Positions 6,899-13,424 of a stretch of 13,424 bases of DNA are shown piece after piece. The notes beneath the pieces are model-generated. The model was given only the letters and a program-made list of their open reading frames with translations, was not told where the DNA came from and searched no databases. This DNA comes from an uncultured bacterium. GTDB taxonomy: Bacteria > Planctomycetota > Phycisphaerae > Phycisphaerales > UBA1924. The stretch lies in contig CALKYH010000233.1 in NCBI GenBank assembly GCA_938003595.1, forward strand, positions 1 through 13,424. Reading direction: 5' to 3'. The position numbers and the translations under genes are program-made. Position 1 is the first letter of the stretch; the number at the start of each line of letters is the position of its first letter.

Positions 6899-7867
6899 GT
6901 GCCGCCAGTCCTGCTCGAAGCTACCAACCTCGAGAAAGCCCTCGGCGGCAGGCCCGTCGTGCAGGGCATCGACCTGACCTGCGCCGCGGGCGAGGTTCTC
7001 GGCCTCCTGGGGCCTAACGGGGCCGGGAAGACGACCACGCTCCGCATGTGCTACGGCTACCTCCGCGCCGACAAGGGCTCAGTCCGGATCGACGGGCATG
7101 ATCTGGCCCGGGAGCCGGACGAGGCCCGCCGCCGCCTGGGCGTCTGCACGCAGGACGACACCTTCGACGCCGACTTCACGGTCCGCGGCAACCTCCTGCA
7201 GACCGGGCGCTACTTCCGGCCCCGCCAGCCCGATCTCGAGAGCCGCATCGAGGCCGTGCTCGACCGCTTCGGCCTGCGCGAGTTCGCGAACCAGAAGCCG
7301 GACACGCTCTCGGGCGGTTACAAGCGCCGGCTCATGATCGCGCGCTCGGTGATCCACCAGCCCAAGGTGGTGTTCCTCGACGAGCCGACCACCGGCCTGG
7401 ACCCCCAGGCGCGCGTCGCGGTCTGGGAACTCATCAGCGCGCTGCGGGCCGAGGGCCTCGCGATCGTGCTCACGACCCACTACATGGACGAAGCCGCGCG
7501 GCTCTCCGACCGGCTCCAGGTGATCCAGGCCGGCCGCGTTCGCGCCAGCGGCGTCGCCGCCGCCGTTCTGGGCGATGTGGTCGGCGAGCATGTGGCATTG
7601 ATCCCCGCCGCCGCGCCCGGCGCCGAGGCCGCGCTCGCCTGGTTCCGCTCGCTGCCGCCTTCGCACCGCCCCGTCCGCCCGGCGCAGGTGCTCGCTCATT
7701 GGCACATCCCGCTGGACGCCAGAGGACTCGCGGCGTTCGTCGCGAGGTTCCCCGACCTTGTGTACGAGGTCCGTCCGCCAACCCTCGACGACCTGTTCCT
7801 CGCCCTCTCGACCGAGCCGGGCGAGCCCCCGCCCCCCGCGCGGCCAGGCACGGAGCGCCGCGCATGA
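6899..7867 (+). CDS. ABC transporter ATP-binding protein, NodI/DrrA-like
   Basis: The 322-residue product is a complete ABC ATPase. Walker A is GPNGAGKTT (38-46), the Q-loop is Q85 in CTQDD, the signature is LSGGY (137-141), Walker B is VVFLDEPTTGLDP (157-169) and the H-loop is H194 in LTTHYMDEA. The sequence around signature and Walker B resembles NodI and DrrA-type exporters. A C-terminal extension (about 212-322) ends in a Pro-rich tail. It should power export through the permease encoded next, with a 4-base overlap (ATGA). The start is GTG at 6899: a TGA lies in frame at 6890-6892, and no other start precedes the first strand. The ribosome-binding site is weak. It follows directly on the broken methyltransferase copy. 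The substrate is unknown. Confidence 0.92.
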   Translation: MPPVLLEATNLEKALGGRPVVQGIDLTCAAGEVLGLLGPNGAGKTTTLRMCYGYLRADKGSVRIDGHDLAREPDEARRRLGVCTQDDTFDADFTVRGNLLQTGRYFRPRQPDLESRIEAVLDRFGLREFANQKPDTLSGGYKRRLMIARSVIHQPKVVFLDEPTTGLDPQARVAVWELISALRAEGLAIVLTTHYMDEAARLSDRLQVIQAGRVRASGVAAAVLGDVVGEHVALIPAAAPGAEAALAWFRSLPPSHRPVRPAQVLAHWHIPLDARGLAAFVARFPDLVYEVRPPTLDDLFLALSTEPGEPPPPARPGTERRA

Positions 7868-8673
7868 GCATCCTCGCCGCCTCGGTCCAGTGGCAGAGCC
7901 GCGCCGTCCTCGCGCGGCACATCCGCGTGCACCTTCGCAGCTGGCACACCGTGACGCTGCCGCCGGTCTGCGAGCCGCTCATCATGCTCCTGACCTTCGG
8001 CCTCGGCCTGGGCAGCCAGATGGGTGCGCTCCTCTGGCAGGATCGATCGCTGAACTACCTGCACTACCTCGCCCCCGGCATCCTCGCGTACACGGCGTTC
8101 ATGTCCTCGTTCTTCCAGTCGTTGTTCGCGGCGTTCATCCGAATGCACTTCCAGAAGTCCTGGGAGGGGCAACTCACCACGCAGGTGCGCCTGGAGCATG
8201 TCGTGTGGGGAGAGGCGCTCTGGGCCGCGACCCTGGCGACCAGCTACGCCGTGATCGTGTGCCTCGTCCTCGCCGCCTTCGGGCTGGCGGGCCAGCTCAC
8301 CCTGCACTGGGCCTGGCTGCCGGCGACGATTCCGCTGCTGTTCCTGACCGCGCTGGCCTTCTCCGCTGTGGGGCTCTTCTTCACCGCGATCCTGCCGAGC
8401 ATCGACCACATGAGTCTGCCGTTCTTCCTGGTCATATTGCCGGTGGGCTTCGCCTCGAGCACCTACTTCCCCCTGCCCGATGTCCCTGTGCTGCGCGAAG
8501 TGTCGATGCTGAACCCGTTGCACCACCTCGCCGAGGGCCTTCGCTGGCTGCTGCTGACGGGCAGGCCGACCTGGCATCTGGGCGCGTCGGCGGGGCTGTG
8601 CCTGCTGCTGCTCGTCGCCCTCATCCCTCTCGACATGCGGCTCCTCCGTCGGCGCGTGTTCGGCGACCGGTGA
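7864..8673 (+). CDS. ABC-2 type transporter permease, NodJ-like
   Basis: The 269-residue product has the ABC-2 permease layout. A cytoplasmic N-terminus (1-30) is followed by hydrophobic segments at about 33-50, 66-90, 117-140, 148-177, 184-200 and 238-256. Family-like stretches include YLAPGILAYTAFMSSFFQS (68-86), VVWGEALWAA (113-122) and MLNPLHHLAEGLRWL (215-229). These match NodJ/DrrB-type exporters of small, often glycosylated or lipophilic molecules. The ATG overlaps the ATPase stop (ATGA), so the two are translationally coupled and should form a homodimeric permease with two ATPase subunits in the inner membrane. The methyltransferase gene follows 44 bases later on the same strand. Confidence 0.9.
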   Translation: MSILAASVQWQSRAVLARHIRVHLRSWHTVTLPPVCEPLIMLLTFGLGLGSQMGALLWQDRSLNYLHYLAPGILAYTAFMSSFFQSLFAAFIRMHFQKSWEGQLTTQVRLEHVVWGEALWAATLATSYAVIVCLVLAAFGLAGQLTLHWAWLPATIPLLFLTALAFSAVGLFFTAILPSIDHMSLPFFLVILPVGFASSTYFPLPDVPVLREVSMLNPLHHLAEGLRWLLLTGRPTWHLGASAGLCLLLLVALIPLDMRLLRRRVFGDR

Positions 8674-8717
8674 GTCGGCCGCCGCCCAAGCGTACGATCG
8701 CCGCGGGAGAACTCCTC

Positions 8718-9488
8718 ATGCACGACTGGATCGGCGGCGATGTGAACTACAACCGCGTCGGCCACGGCTACACCAACCACCGCCGGCCCGACCCGCGCAT
8801 CGCCGCGATGATCCACGCCGCGCTCGGCGACTCGAGGACCGTCGTGAATGTCGGCGCCGGCGCCGGCTCCTACGAACCAACGGACCGCGTCGTCATCCCC
8901 ATCGAACCCTCCGCCGTCATGCGGGCGCAGCGCCCGGCGCACCTGGCCCCGGCCATCGAGGCCGCGGCGGAGTCGCTGCCGCTCGCGGACCACGCCGCCG
9001 ACGGCGCGATGGCCACCCTCACCGTCCACCAGTGGTCCGACCTGCAGCAGGGCCTGCGCGAGCTCCGGCGCGTGACCCGCGGCCCGGTCGTCGTGCTGAC
9101 CTTCGACGGCGACGACATGCGCCGCTTCTGGCTTGCCGAGTACATCCCCGAGATGATCGAGGCGGAGCGCCGGCGCATGCCGCCGATCGCCGCCATCGGC
9201 GAGTCGCTCGGCGGCGTGGTCGAGGTCCTGACCGTTCCGATCGCCCGCGACTGCACCGACGGCTTCACCGAGGCGTACTACGCACGCCCCGAGCGCTTTC
9301 TCGACCCGCAGGTCCGCGCGTGCCAGTCCTGCTGGCGGTTCGTGGAGCAGGCCGCGCAGGACCGCTTCGTCGCCGACCTGCAGCGCGACTTGGAGTCCGG
9401 CGCATGGGATCGGCGCTACGGCCGCTGGCGGGACATGCCGGAGTTCCTCGGCTCGGTGCGGCTCATCGTCTCCCGCCCTGCCCGCTGA
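8718..9488 (+). CDS. Class I SAM-dependent methyltransferase
   Basis: The 256-residue product has a Rossmann-type SAM site. Motif I is VVNVGAGAGSYEP (42-54), followed by the acidic strand VIPIEPS (59-65), with E63 placed to bind the SAM ribose. ESLPLADHAADGAMA (85-99) is the motif II region and LRELRRVTRGPVVVLTFD (113-130) the motif III region, as in Methyltransf_11 proteins. The C-terminal half (131-256) probably binds substrate and holds a CxxC pair (C202, C205). Substrate unknown. The ATG is preceded by GGGAGA at 7 bases. It follows the exporter permease by 44 bases, so the three probably form one operon, and the enzyme may modify the exported compound or its precursor. A broken copy of its 5' end lies upstream of the exporter. 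Confidence 0.85.
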   Translation: MHDWIGGDVNYNRVGHGYTNHRRPDPRIAAMIHAALGDSRTVVNVGAGAGSYEPTDRVVIPIEPSAVMRAQRPAHLAPAIEAAAESLPLADHAADGAMATLTVHQWSDLQQGLRELRRVTRGPVVVLTFDGDDMRRFWLAEYIPEMIEAERRRMPPIAAIGESLGGVVEVLTVPIARDCTDGFTEAYYARPERFLDPQVRACQSCWRFVEQAAQDRFVADLQRDLESGAWDRRYGRWRDMPEFLGSVRLIVSRPAR

Positions 9489-9493
9489 GCGGG
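9481..9493. terminator. Short GC hairpin between convergent genes
   Basis: CCCGC-TGA-GCGGG forms a 5-bp stem over the methyltransferase stop codon, in the 7-base gap before the convergent alcohol dehydrogenase stop. No T-run follows on either strand, so it is at best a weak bidirectional pause site. Confidence 0.2.
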
Positions 9494-9495
9494 GC

Positions 9496-10554
9496 TCATC
9501 GCAGCGTGGCCATGTCGATCACGAAGCGGTACTTCACATCGCTGCGGAGCATCCGGTCGTACGCCTCGTTGATCTTCTGCATCGGGATCAGCTCGATATC
9601 GCTGACGATGCCCTTCTCGGAGCAGTAGTCCAGCATCTCCTGCGTCTCGGGCAGCCCGCCGATGAGCGAGCCCGCGATGCTCCGTCGCTGGAAGAGCAGA
9701 TTGAAGACCTCCGGGGAAGGGTGGGGGCTCGCCGGGGCGCCGACCAGGCACAGCGTGCCGTCGGTCTTGAGCAGGTTCGTGTACTGATCCAGATTGTGCG
9801 GCGCCGCGACCGTGTTCAGGATGAAGTCGAACGACCCCGCGTGCTTCTGCATCTGGGCCTCGTCCTTCGAGATGATCACCTCGTCCGCGCCCAGCCGCTT
9901 GCCGTCCTCGACCTTGCCCGGCGAGGTGGTGAACAGCGCCGTCTCCGCGCCGAAGGCGTGCGCGAACTTCACCCCCATGTGCCCCAGACCGCCCAGGCCC
10001 ACGATCCCCACCTTCATCCCCTTGCCCACCTTCCAGTGGCGCAGCGGCGAGTAGGTCGTGATCCCAGCGCACAGCAGCGGCGCCGTCGCCGCGAGGTTCG
10101 CGTCCGGCGACACCCGCAGCACGAACCGCTCGCTCACCACGATCTGGCGTGAGTACCCGCCGTAGGTCATCGCCCCCGGCTCCGGCGACGCCTTGTCCGG
10201 GCTGCAGTAGGTGCCCGTCCAGCCGTTCAGGCAGTACTGCTCCAGCCCCTTGGTGCAGTTCCGGCAGTCGCGGCAGGAATCGACCAGGCACCCGACCGCC
10301 GCGAGGTCGCCCGCCTTGAAGCGCTTCACATCGCGACCGACCGCCGTCACGCGCCCGACGATCTCGTGCCCCGGCACCACGGGGAACACCGCGAACGCCC
10401 ATTCACCCCGCGCCATGTGCAGGTCGGAGTGGCACACGCCGCAGTACAGGATCTCGATCTGCACATCCGCCGGGCCCGGGTCCCGCCGGGTGATGGTGGC
10501 GCGATCGAGCGGGCTGGTGGCGGACGCGGCGGCATAAGCGACGACCTGCGGCAA
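9496..10554 (-). CDS. Zinc-dependent NAD(P) alcohol dehydrogenase, YahK/AdhC type
   Basis: The 352-residue product is a complete medium-chain alcohol dehydrogenase. Catalytic zinc ligands fit C41 (YCGVCHSDLH), H63 (PGHE) and C162 (LLCAGITTY). Structural zinc ligands are C94, C97, C100 and C108. The nucleotide-binding turn is GLGGLG (186-191). The sequence is closest to the NADPH-preferring aldehyde reductase/cinnamyl alcohol dehydrogenase branch (YahK, Ahr, AdhC), which reduces a broad range of aldehydes in the cytosol. The start is TTG at 10554, backed by AAGGAG 6 bases upstream and by the family's usual N-terminus. The frame stays open much further upstream, but that part reads as low-complexity, Pro- and Arg-rich sequence and is not coding. 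It appears monocistronic and converges on the methyltransferase with 7 bases between the stops. Confidence 0.93.
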   Translation of the reverse strand: MPQVVAYAAASATSPLDRATITRRDPGPADVQIEILYCGVCHSDLHMARGEWAFAVFPVVPGHEIVGRVTAVGRDVKRFKAGDLAAVGCLVDSCRDCRNCTKGLEQYCLNGWTGTYCSPDKASPEPGAMTYGGYSRQIVVSERFVLRVSPDANLAATAPLLCAGITTYSPLRHWKVGKGMKVGIVGLGGLGHMGVKFAHAFGAETALFTTSPGKVEDGKRLGADEVIISKDEAQMQKHAGSFDFILNTVAAPHNLDQYTNLLKTDGTLCLVGAPASPHPSPEVFNLLFQRRSIAGSLIGGLPETQEMLDYCSEKGIVSDIELIPMQKINEAYDRMLRSDVKYRFVIDMATLR

Positions 10555-10783
10555 GGGGCGCTCCTTCGGAGTTGGTTCAGGACCGGATCGTACGACCCCG
10601 GGCGGCTCAGGAGTTCCGAGAGCGCTGGTCCGACACGACCCGGGCTGGAGCGGCGGCCCGATTGCGGCAAAACCCTTGCGTATAGCGATTCGACTGTTAA
10701 GATTGCCGCCAGTCACCGGCGATCCAAGCACAGGCGCCCTGGCGCACCGCCGGACAGCACAGAGCACATACAGGAGAGAGTTC
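10555..10783. other. Divergent intergenic region between the dehydrogenase and PPC-like genes
   Basis: The region holds the ribosome-binding site of the dehydrogenase (10561-10566, minus strand) and the upstream region of the secreted protein. A candidate plus-strand promoter is TTGCGT (10676-10681) with TAAGAT (10698-10703), spacing 16, about 80 bases before the ATG. The bases around it are more AT-rich than the rest. AGGAGAG at 10772-10778 is the ribosome-binding site of the plus gene. Confidence 0.4.
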
Positions 10784-11302
10784 ATGACCAAGTCGAAGAC
10801 CGCGATCGGTTTGGCTGTCGGCGCTGGCTTCACGCTCGCCGCCGGCGCCCTGGCCAACTTCAACGGCCAGACCATCCTCGGCCCCCTGACCGTCGGCAGC
10901 AACGTCACCGGCGACACGACGAACTCGACCGACAACAACGACGGCTGGTTCAGCGGCGGCCCGGTCTTCGGCATCTGGGACGGCAACGACGATGTCTGGG
11001 CGCTCGACTGGGTCGGCGGCTTCCTGCGCGTCGATCTGATCTACGACAACTCGTTCCTGACCGATGTGGACCTCTTCCTCTACACCCCCGGCAACCTGGA
11101 CGAGTCCACGGTCGACAGCTACGCGAACACCGGCATCGACACCGTCACCCTTCACAATGCCGCCGCGGGGACCTACTACATCCTCGTGGACAGCACGGCG
11201 GGCACGGAAGGCGAGTACAGCATCCGCGTGATCGCCCCGGCGCCCGGCGGCGCCGCGCTGCTCGCCGGCGGTCTGGGACTCCTCGCCCGTCGTCGCCGCT
11301 GA
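10784..11302 (+). CDS. Secreted PPC-like domain protein with PEP-CTERM-like sorting tail
   Basis: The 172-residue product has a signal peptide (basic MTKSK, hydrophobic 7-24, likely cleavage after ALA at about 24). One beta-sandwich domain follows (about 45-150). It resembles bacterial pre-peptidase C-terminal (PPC) domains: NDDVWALDW (68-76), LTDVDLFLY (92-100) and AAGTYYILVDS (127-137). The tail is APAPGG (151-156), a Leu/Gly-rich helix (157-168) and RRRR (169-172), as in planctomycete PEP-CTERM-like signals, which direct cell-surface sorting by exosortase/archaeosortase-type enzymes. It carries no enzyme motif; a structural or binding surface role is inference. The mature part is rich in Asp and Asn and low in Lys. 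It stands alone between its own promoter region and a strong terminator. Confidence 0.85.
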   Translation: MTKSKTAIGLAVGAGFTLAAGALANFNGQTILGPLTVGSNVTGDTTNSTDNNDGWFSGGPVFGIWDGNDDVWALDWVGGFLRVDLIYDNSFLTDVDLFLYTPGNLDESTVDSYANTGIDTVTLHNAAAGTYYILVDSTAGTEGEYSIRVIAPAPGGAALLAGGLGLLARRRR

Positions 11303-11334
11303 CGCGCCTGCGCAGCAAGCATCGAGAACGACTC

Positions 11335-11363
11335 AGCCCGCGGTCGAACGACCGCGGGCTTTT
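11335..11363 (+). terminator. Intrinsic terminator of the PPC-like gene
   Basis: AGCCCGCGGTC pairs with GACCGCGGGCT, giving an 11-bp stem with a CG-closed small loop, followed by TTTT (11360-11363). It lies 33 bases after the stop. The T-run is on the plus strand only, so it serves the PPC-like gene, not the convergent gene at 11391. Confidence 0.85.
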
Positions 11364-11390
11364 CATTGGATCCGACCACGGCCGGCGTGA

Positions 11391-12773
11391 TCAGGGCTGC
11401 AGGAAGAGCCGAGAGCCGCTGAAGTCCATCGTGACGCTCCGGAACCGCGACAGCGTCGAGTTGCCGAGCACGCCCACAGGCACGGGGCCCTTGAACCTCG
11501 CGAACAGCGGCAGAGACCCGACATCGACCGGCGCCCCGTCGATGCGGGCCTCGCCGAGCGTGATGGATTCCGCGACCGCCGGGCGCAGGGACGCGCCGGC
11601 GCCGCCGATCCCGCGCGCCTCGCGTGCGGCGCCGTCCGGCGCAACCTTCGCCAGCTTCGCGGCCCGCTCGTCCAGGATGGTTCGGGGCGCCCCGCTGTCC
11701 ACGAGGAACGAGACCACTGCGCCGTTCACCGTCCCGCGGCAGAAGGCGCGCGTCCCCATGAATGACAGCGGCACCTCGACAACGCCCGGCTCAGCAACGG
11801 CCTCTCCCAGCGTCATCACGCCCGCTTCACCCTCGGCCGGATACGGCAGCGTCACCGCGGCCGCCCGTCCGAGCAGGTCCAGGCCCAGGATCCCTGCGAT
11901 CGGCTCCGCCAGCGCCGGCAGCGACTCCATCACCAGCACATCGACATCGCGGAACACCACCGCGCCGATCCGAAGCTCGGCGAGCGTGGTGTACCCCAGC
12001 GGCGCCGCGGCGTTGGTCGCGCCGCCGATCTCCGCCGCGAGTCGCTGCACGCCCTCGGCGCTGTACTGCACGGTCTCCGCCGGTCGGATGACGGCGCCGG
12101 GCGGCAGGAAAGACTTCTCCACCACCGTCGCGCCCGCCGCGAGATCGACCACGAACACGCCCTCGCCGCCCGCGGCGGTCGCCGCGCCGACCAGGTGGTG
12201 ACCGGCGACCAGGCGCACCGGTGCGGCGCCCGAGACGGGCGTCGCGCTCGGCTCGCGGGCCTCGAAGGTCGTCGTGTAAATGACGCAATCCCCCGGGCGC
12301 AACGGGATCGCGTCGCCGAAGGGATCCTCAATGATCTGCGCCGGGTCGGCCTCGATTGTCCGGCCGCCGCGGATGAACCCGGCGAAGGTCGCGCCGTTGG
12401 CGGATCGCGCCGAGACATGGATGTCCAGCTCCGCGCGCTCGGCCTCGCTCGGGGCCGGCCGCTCGAAGACCTTGCCCATCGCCCGCGTCGTCACCGACAG
12501 CTTCCCACCGCGCACCGTCGCGGTCGTCGTCGGCGACATCGCGGTCTGCACAATCCCCGCCGATCCTCCCGGGCCCGGCGGAAGCACCAGGTCGATGAAG
12601 CCTTCCTCGCCCAGCGTCCAGGTCCGCTCCTCGCCCTCGCGAAGATCGACCTCCTGCAGCGCGAGGTGGTCGGCGAACTCGCGCAGCACGAAGACTCGAA
12701 CATCCGCCGCGGCCTCCGCCGCGAGCGAGCCGACGACAACGAAAGCCCAAAGAGCAAGGATCCGGTGGCGCAT
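11391..12773 (-). CDS. Secreted protein with two retropepsin-like aspartic protease lobes
   Basis: The 460-residue product has a signal peptide (hydrophobic 5-22, likely cleavage near AAA-D at 23-24). Residues 25-200 are a beta-rich region I do not recognise. Two related lobes follow. Lobe 1 has GVFVVDLAAGATVV (205-218) and GILGLDLLGR (294-303). Lobe 2 has VVSFLVDSGAPRTIL (353-367) and GVLGNSTLSRF (434-444). The D-S/T-G-A of lobe 2 is the classic aspartic protease motif, with D359. Lobe 1 keeps D210, but the following Gly is displaced (D-L-A-A-G). Bacterial retropepsin-like proteins usually need two DTG/DSG loops, so this could be a pepsin-like monomer with a degenerate lobe, or a non-catalytic binder. 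The ATG lies 10 bases after GGAGG. A longer upstream frame lacks a plausible signal peptide. Confidence 0.8.
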   Translation of the reverse strand: MRHRILALWAFVVVGSLAAEAAADVRVFVLREFADHLALQEVDLREGEERTWTLGEEGFIDLVLPPGPGGSAGIVQTAMSPTTTATVRGGKLSVTTRAMGKVFERPAPSEAERAELDIHVSARSANGATFAGFIRGGRTIEADPAQIIEDPFGDAIPLRPGDCVIYTTTFEAREPSATPVSGAAPVRLVAGHHLVGAATAAGGEGVFVVDLAAGATVVEKSFLPPGAVIRPAETVQYSAEGVQRLAAEIGGATNAAAPLGYTTLAELRIGAVVFRDVDVLVMESLPALAEPIAGILGLDLLGRAAAVTLPYPAEGEAGVMTLGEAVAEPGVVEVPLSFMGTRAFCRGTVNGAVVSFLVDSGAPRTILDERAAKLAKVAPDGAAREARGIGGAGASLRPAVAESITLGEARIDGAPVDVGSLPLFARFKGPVPVGVLGNSTLSRFRSVTMDFSGSRLFLQP

Positions 12774-12954
12774 GACGAGAGCCCCTCCGCAAGGACCAGC
12801 GACGGGGTCCGGCGGACCCCCGAGCGCTCTGACGCGCCGCGAGCCCGCACCCGTCAGGAATGTTCGCAGCGGCTGGATTTCGGCGGGCCGCGGGCCGACC
12901 GGGCCCCTCCAGTCCGCCCGTCGGCTCGCCGATGATCTACGCTGGGTTACCCCT
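12774..12954. other. Divergent promoter region between retropepsin-like and SRAP genes
   Basis: This 181-bp GC-rich region separates two divergent genes and must hold both promoters. I see no clear sigma-70 pair, no SOS (LexA-type) box and no hairpin with a T-run. The GGAGG ribosome-binding site of the minus gene lies at about 12784-12788. Confidence 0.4.
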
Positions 12955-13424
12955 ATGTGCGGCCGATTCGCCCTCACCACCTCCCCCGAAGTCATCGCGG
13001 CGGTCTTCCGACTGTCGGACGCCCCCGTCCTGCGCCCGCGCTACAACATCGCGCCGACGCAGGACGCCCTCATCGTCCGCGTCATGGACGGCCAGCGCGA
13101 GGGCGAGCTGCTGCACTGGGGCCTGGTGCCGTTCTGGTCGCGCGATCAGTCCATCAACGCGCGCCTGATCAACGCCCGGTCCGAGACCGCCGCCGGGCGC
13201 GCCGCGTTCCGCAACGCCTTCCGCAAGCGCCGCTGCCTTGTCCCCGCGAGCGGGTTCTTCGAGTGGCGGCGCGAGGACCGGCGCAAGCGCCCGTTCTACA
13301 TCCGCAGCGCGACCGGCTCGCCCCTGGCGCTCGCCGGGCTGTGGGAGGAATGGCGCGACCCCGACCGCCCCGACGCGCCGATCATGGAGAGCTTCGCGAT
13401 CCTCACCACCGAGCCCAATGTCCT
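12955..13424 (+). CDS. SRAP domain protein (YedK/HMCES family), 3' end outside window
   Basis: The first 156 residues of a SOS-response-associated peptidase-like protein are present; the frame runs off the window edge. The start MCGRF exposes C2, the residue that forms a thiazolidine crosslink to abasic sites after Met removal. Family motifs follow in order: RYNIAPTQ (29-36), HWGLVPFWS (54-62), INARSET (72-78, N73) and RRCLVPASGFFEW (92-104, E103). The late catalytic His (in an HxRMP motif) should lie just beyond the window. The usual length is about 220-240 residues. These proteins shield abasic sites in single-stranded DNA and cut off their own crosslink. It is transcribed divergently from the retropepsin-like gene, and I see no SOS box upstream. 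Confidence 0.95.
   Translation, partial: MCGRFALTTSPEVIAAVFRLSDAPVLRPRYNIAPTQDALIVRVMDGQREGELLHWGLVPFWSRDQSINARLINARSETAAGRAAFRNAFRKRRCLVPASGFFEWRREDRRKRPFYIRSATGSPLALAGLWEEWRDPDRPDAPIMESFAILTTEPNV

Noticed and set aside
10555..10986. An N-terminal extension of the alcohol dehydrogenase.
   Set aside because: The extension is not family-like and would overlap the start of the secreted protein. The TTG with AAGGAG gives the normal length.
10366..12201. A plus-strand open frame of about 611 codons spanning parts of three genes.
   Set aside because: It crosses the antisense of the dehydrogenase, an alternate frame of the PPC-like gene and the antisense of the retropepsin-like gene. Its product is Ser/Arg/Pro-rich with no motif.

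Overview
The window is GC-rich chromosomal DNA that most resembles a planctomycete, probably of the Phycisphaerae. The main pointer is the secreted protein at 10784-11302: it ends in a short Pro/Gly-Ala-Leu helix and a four-Arg tail, the PEP-CTERM-like sorting signal common in that group. GTG and TTG starts and a tRNA without an encoded CCA are compatible with this. The assignment is inference from sequence character only.

Left end (1-974). The 3' half of a tRNA, probably tRNA-Pro, is followed by a 5'-truncated short-chain dehydrogenase on the minus strand, which has lost its NAD(P)-binding N-terminus. An exact 11-bp copy of the tRNA 3' end lies at 822-832, so this stretch could be the scar of a tRNA-targeted insertion. 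Next come two plus-strand genes: an ODP-type metallo-beta-lactamase-fold protein (975-1709) and a VOC-fold protein (1758-2144).

Centre-left (2287-6117). A compact three-gene operon encodes a large secreted DUF3604 (PHP-like) protein, a membrane-anchored parvulin-type prolyl isomerase and a HupE/UreJ-type membrane protein. The layout suggests an extracytoplasmic metalloenzyme with its folding helper and a metal transporter. This is the best candidate for a poorly described system here. A small four-helix membrane protein (6132-6503, minus) converges on the operon from behind an AT-rich palindromic upstream region.

Centre-right (6504-9488). A NodI/NodJ-like ABC exporter (ATPase then permease, overlapping) is followed 44 bp later by a SAM-dependent methyltransferase. 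Directly upstream of the ATPase is a decayed, frameshifted copy of the first quarter of that methyltransferase, so the exporter pair sits between an intact and a broken copy of one gene.

Right end (9496-13424). A zinc-dependent alcohol dehydrogenase of the YahK/AdhC type (minus, TTG start) converges on the methyltransferase. The secreted PPC-like protein follows with a strong intrinsic terminator, then a secreted protein with two retropepsin-like lobes (minus). The window ends inside a SRAP (YedK/HMCES) gene that reads off the edge. No rRNA, CRISPR array, transposase or phage structural gene was seen.
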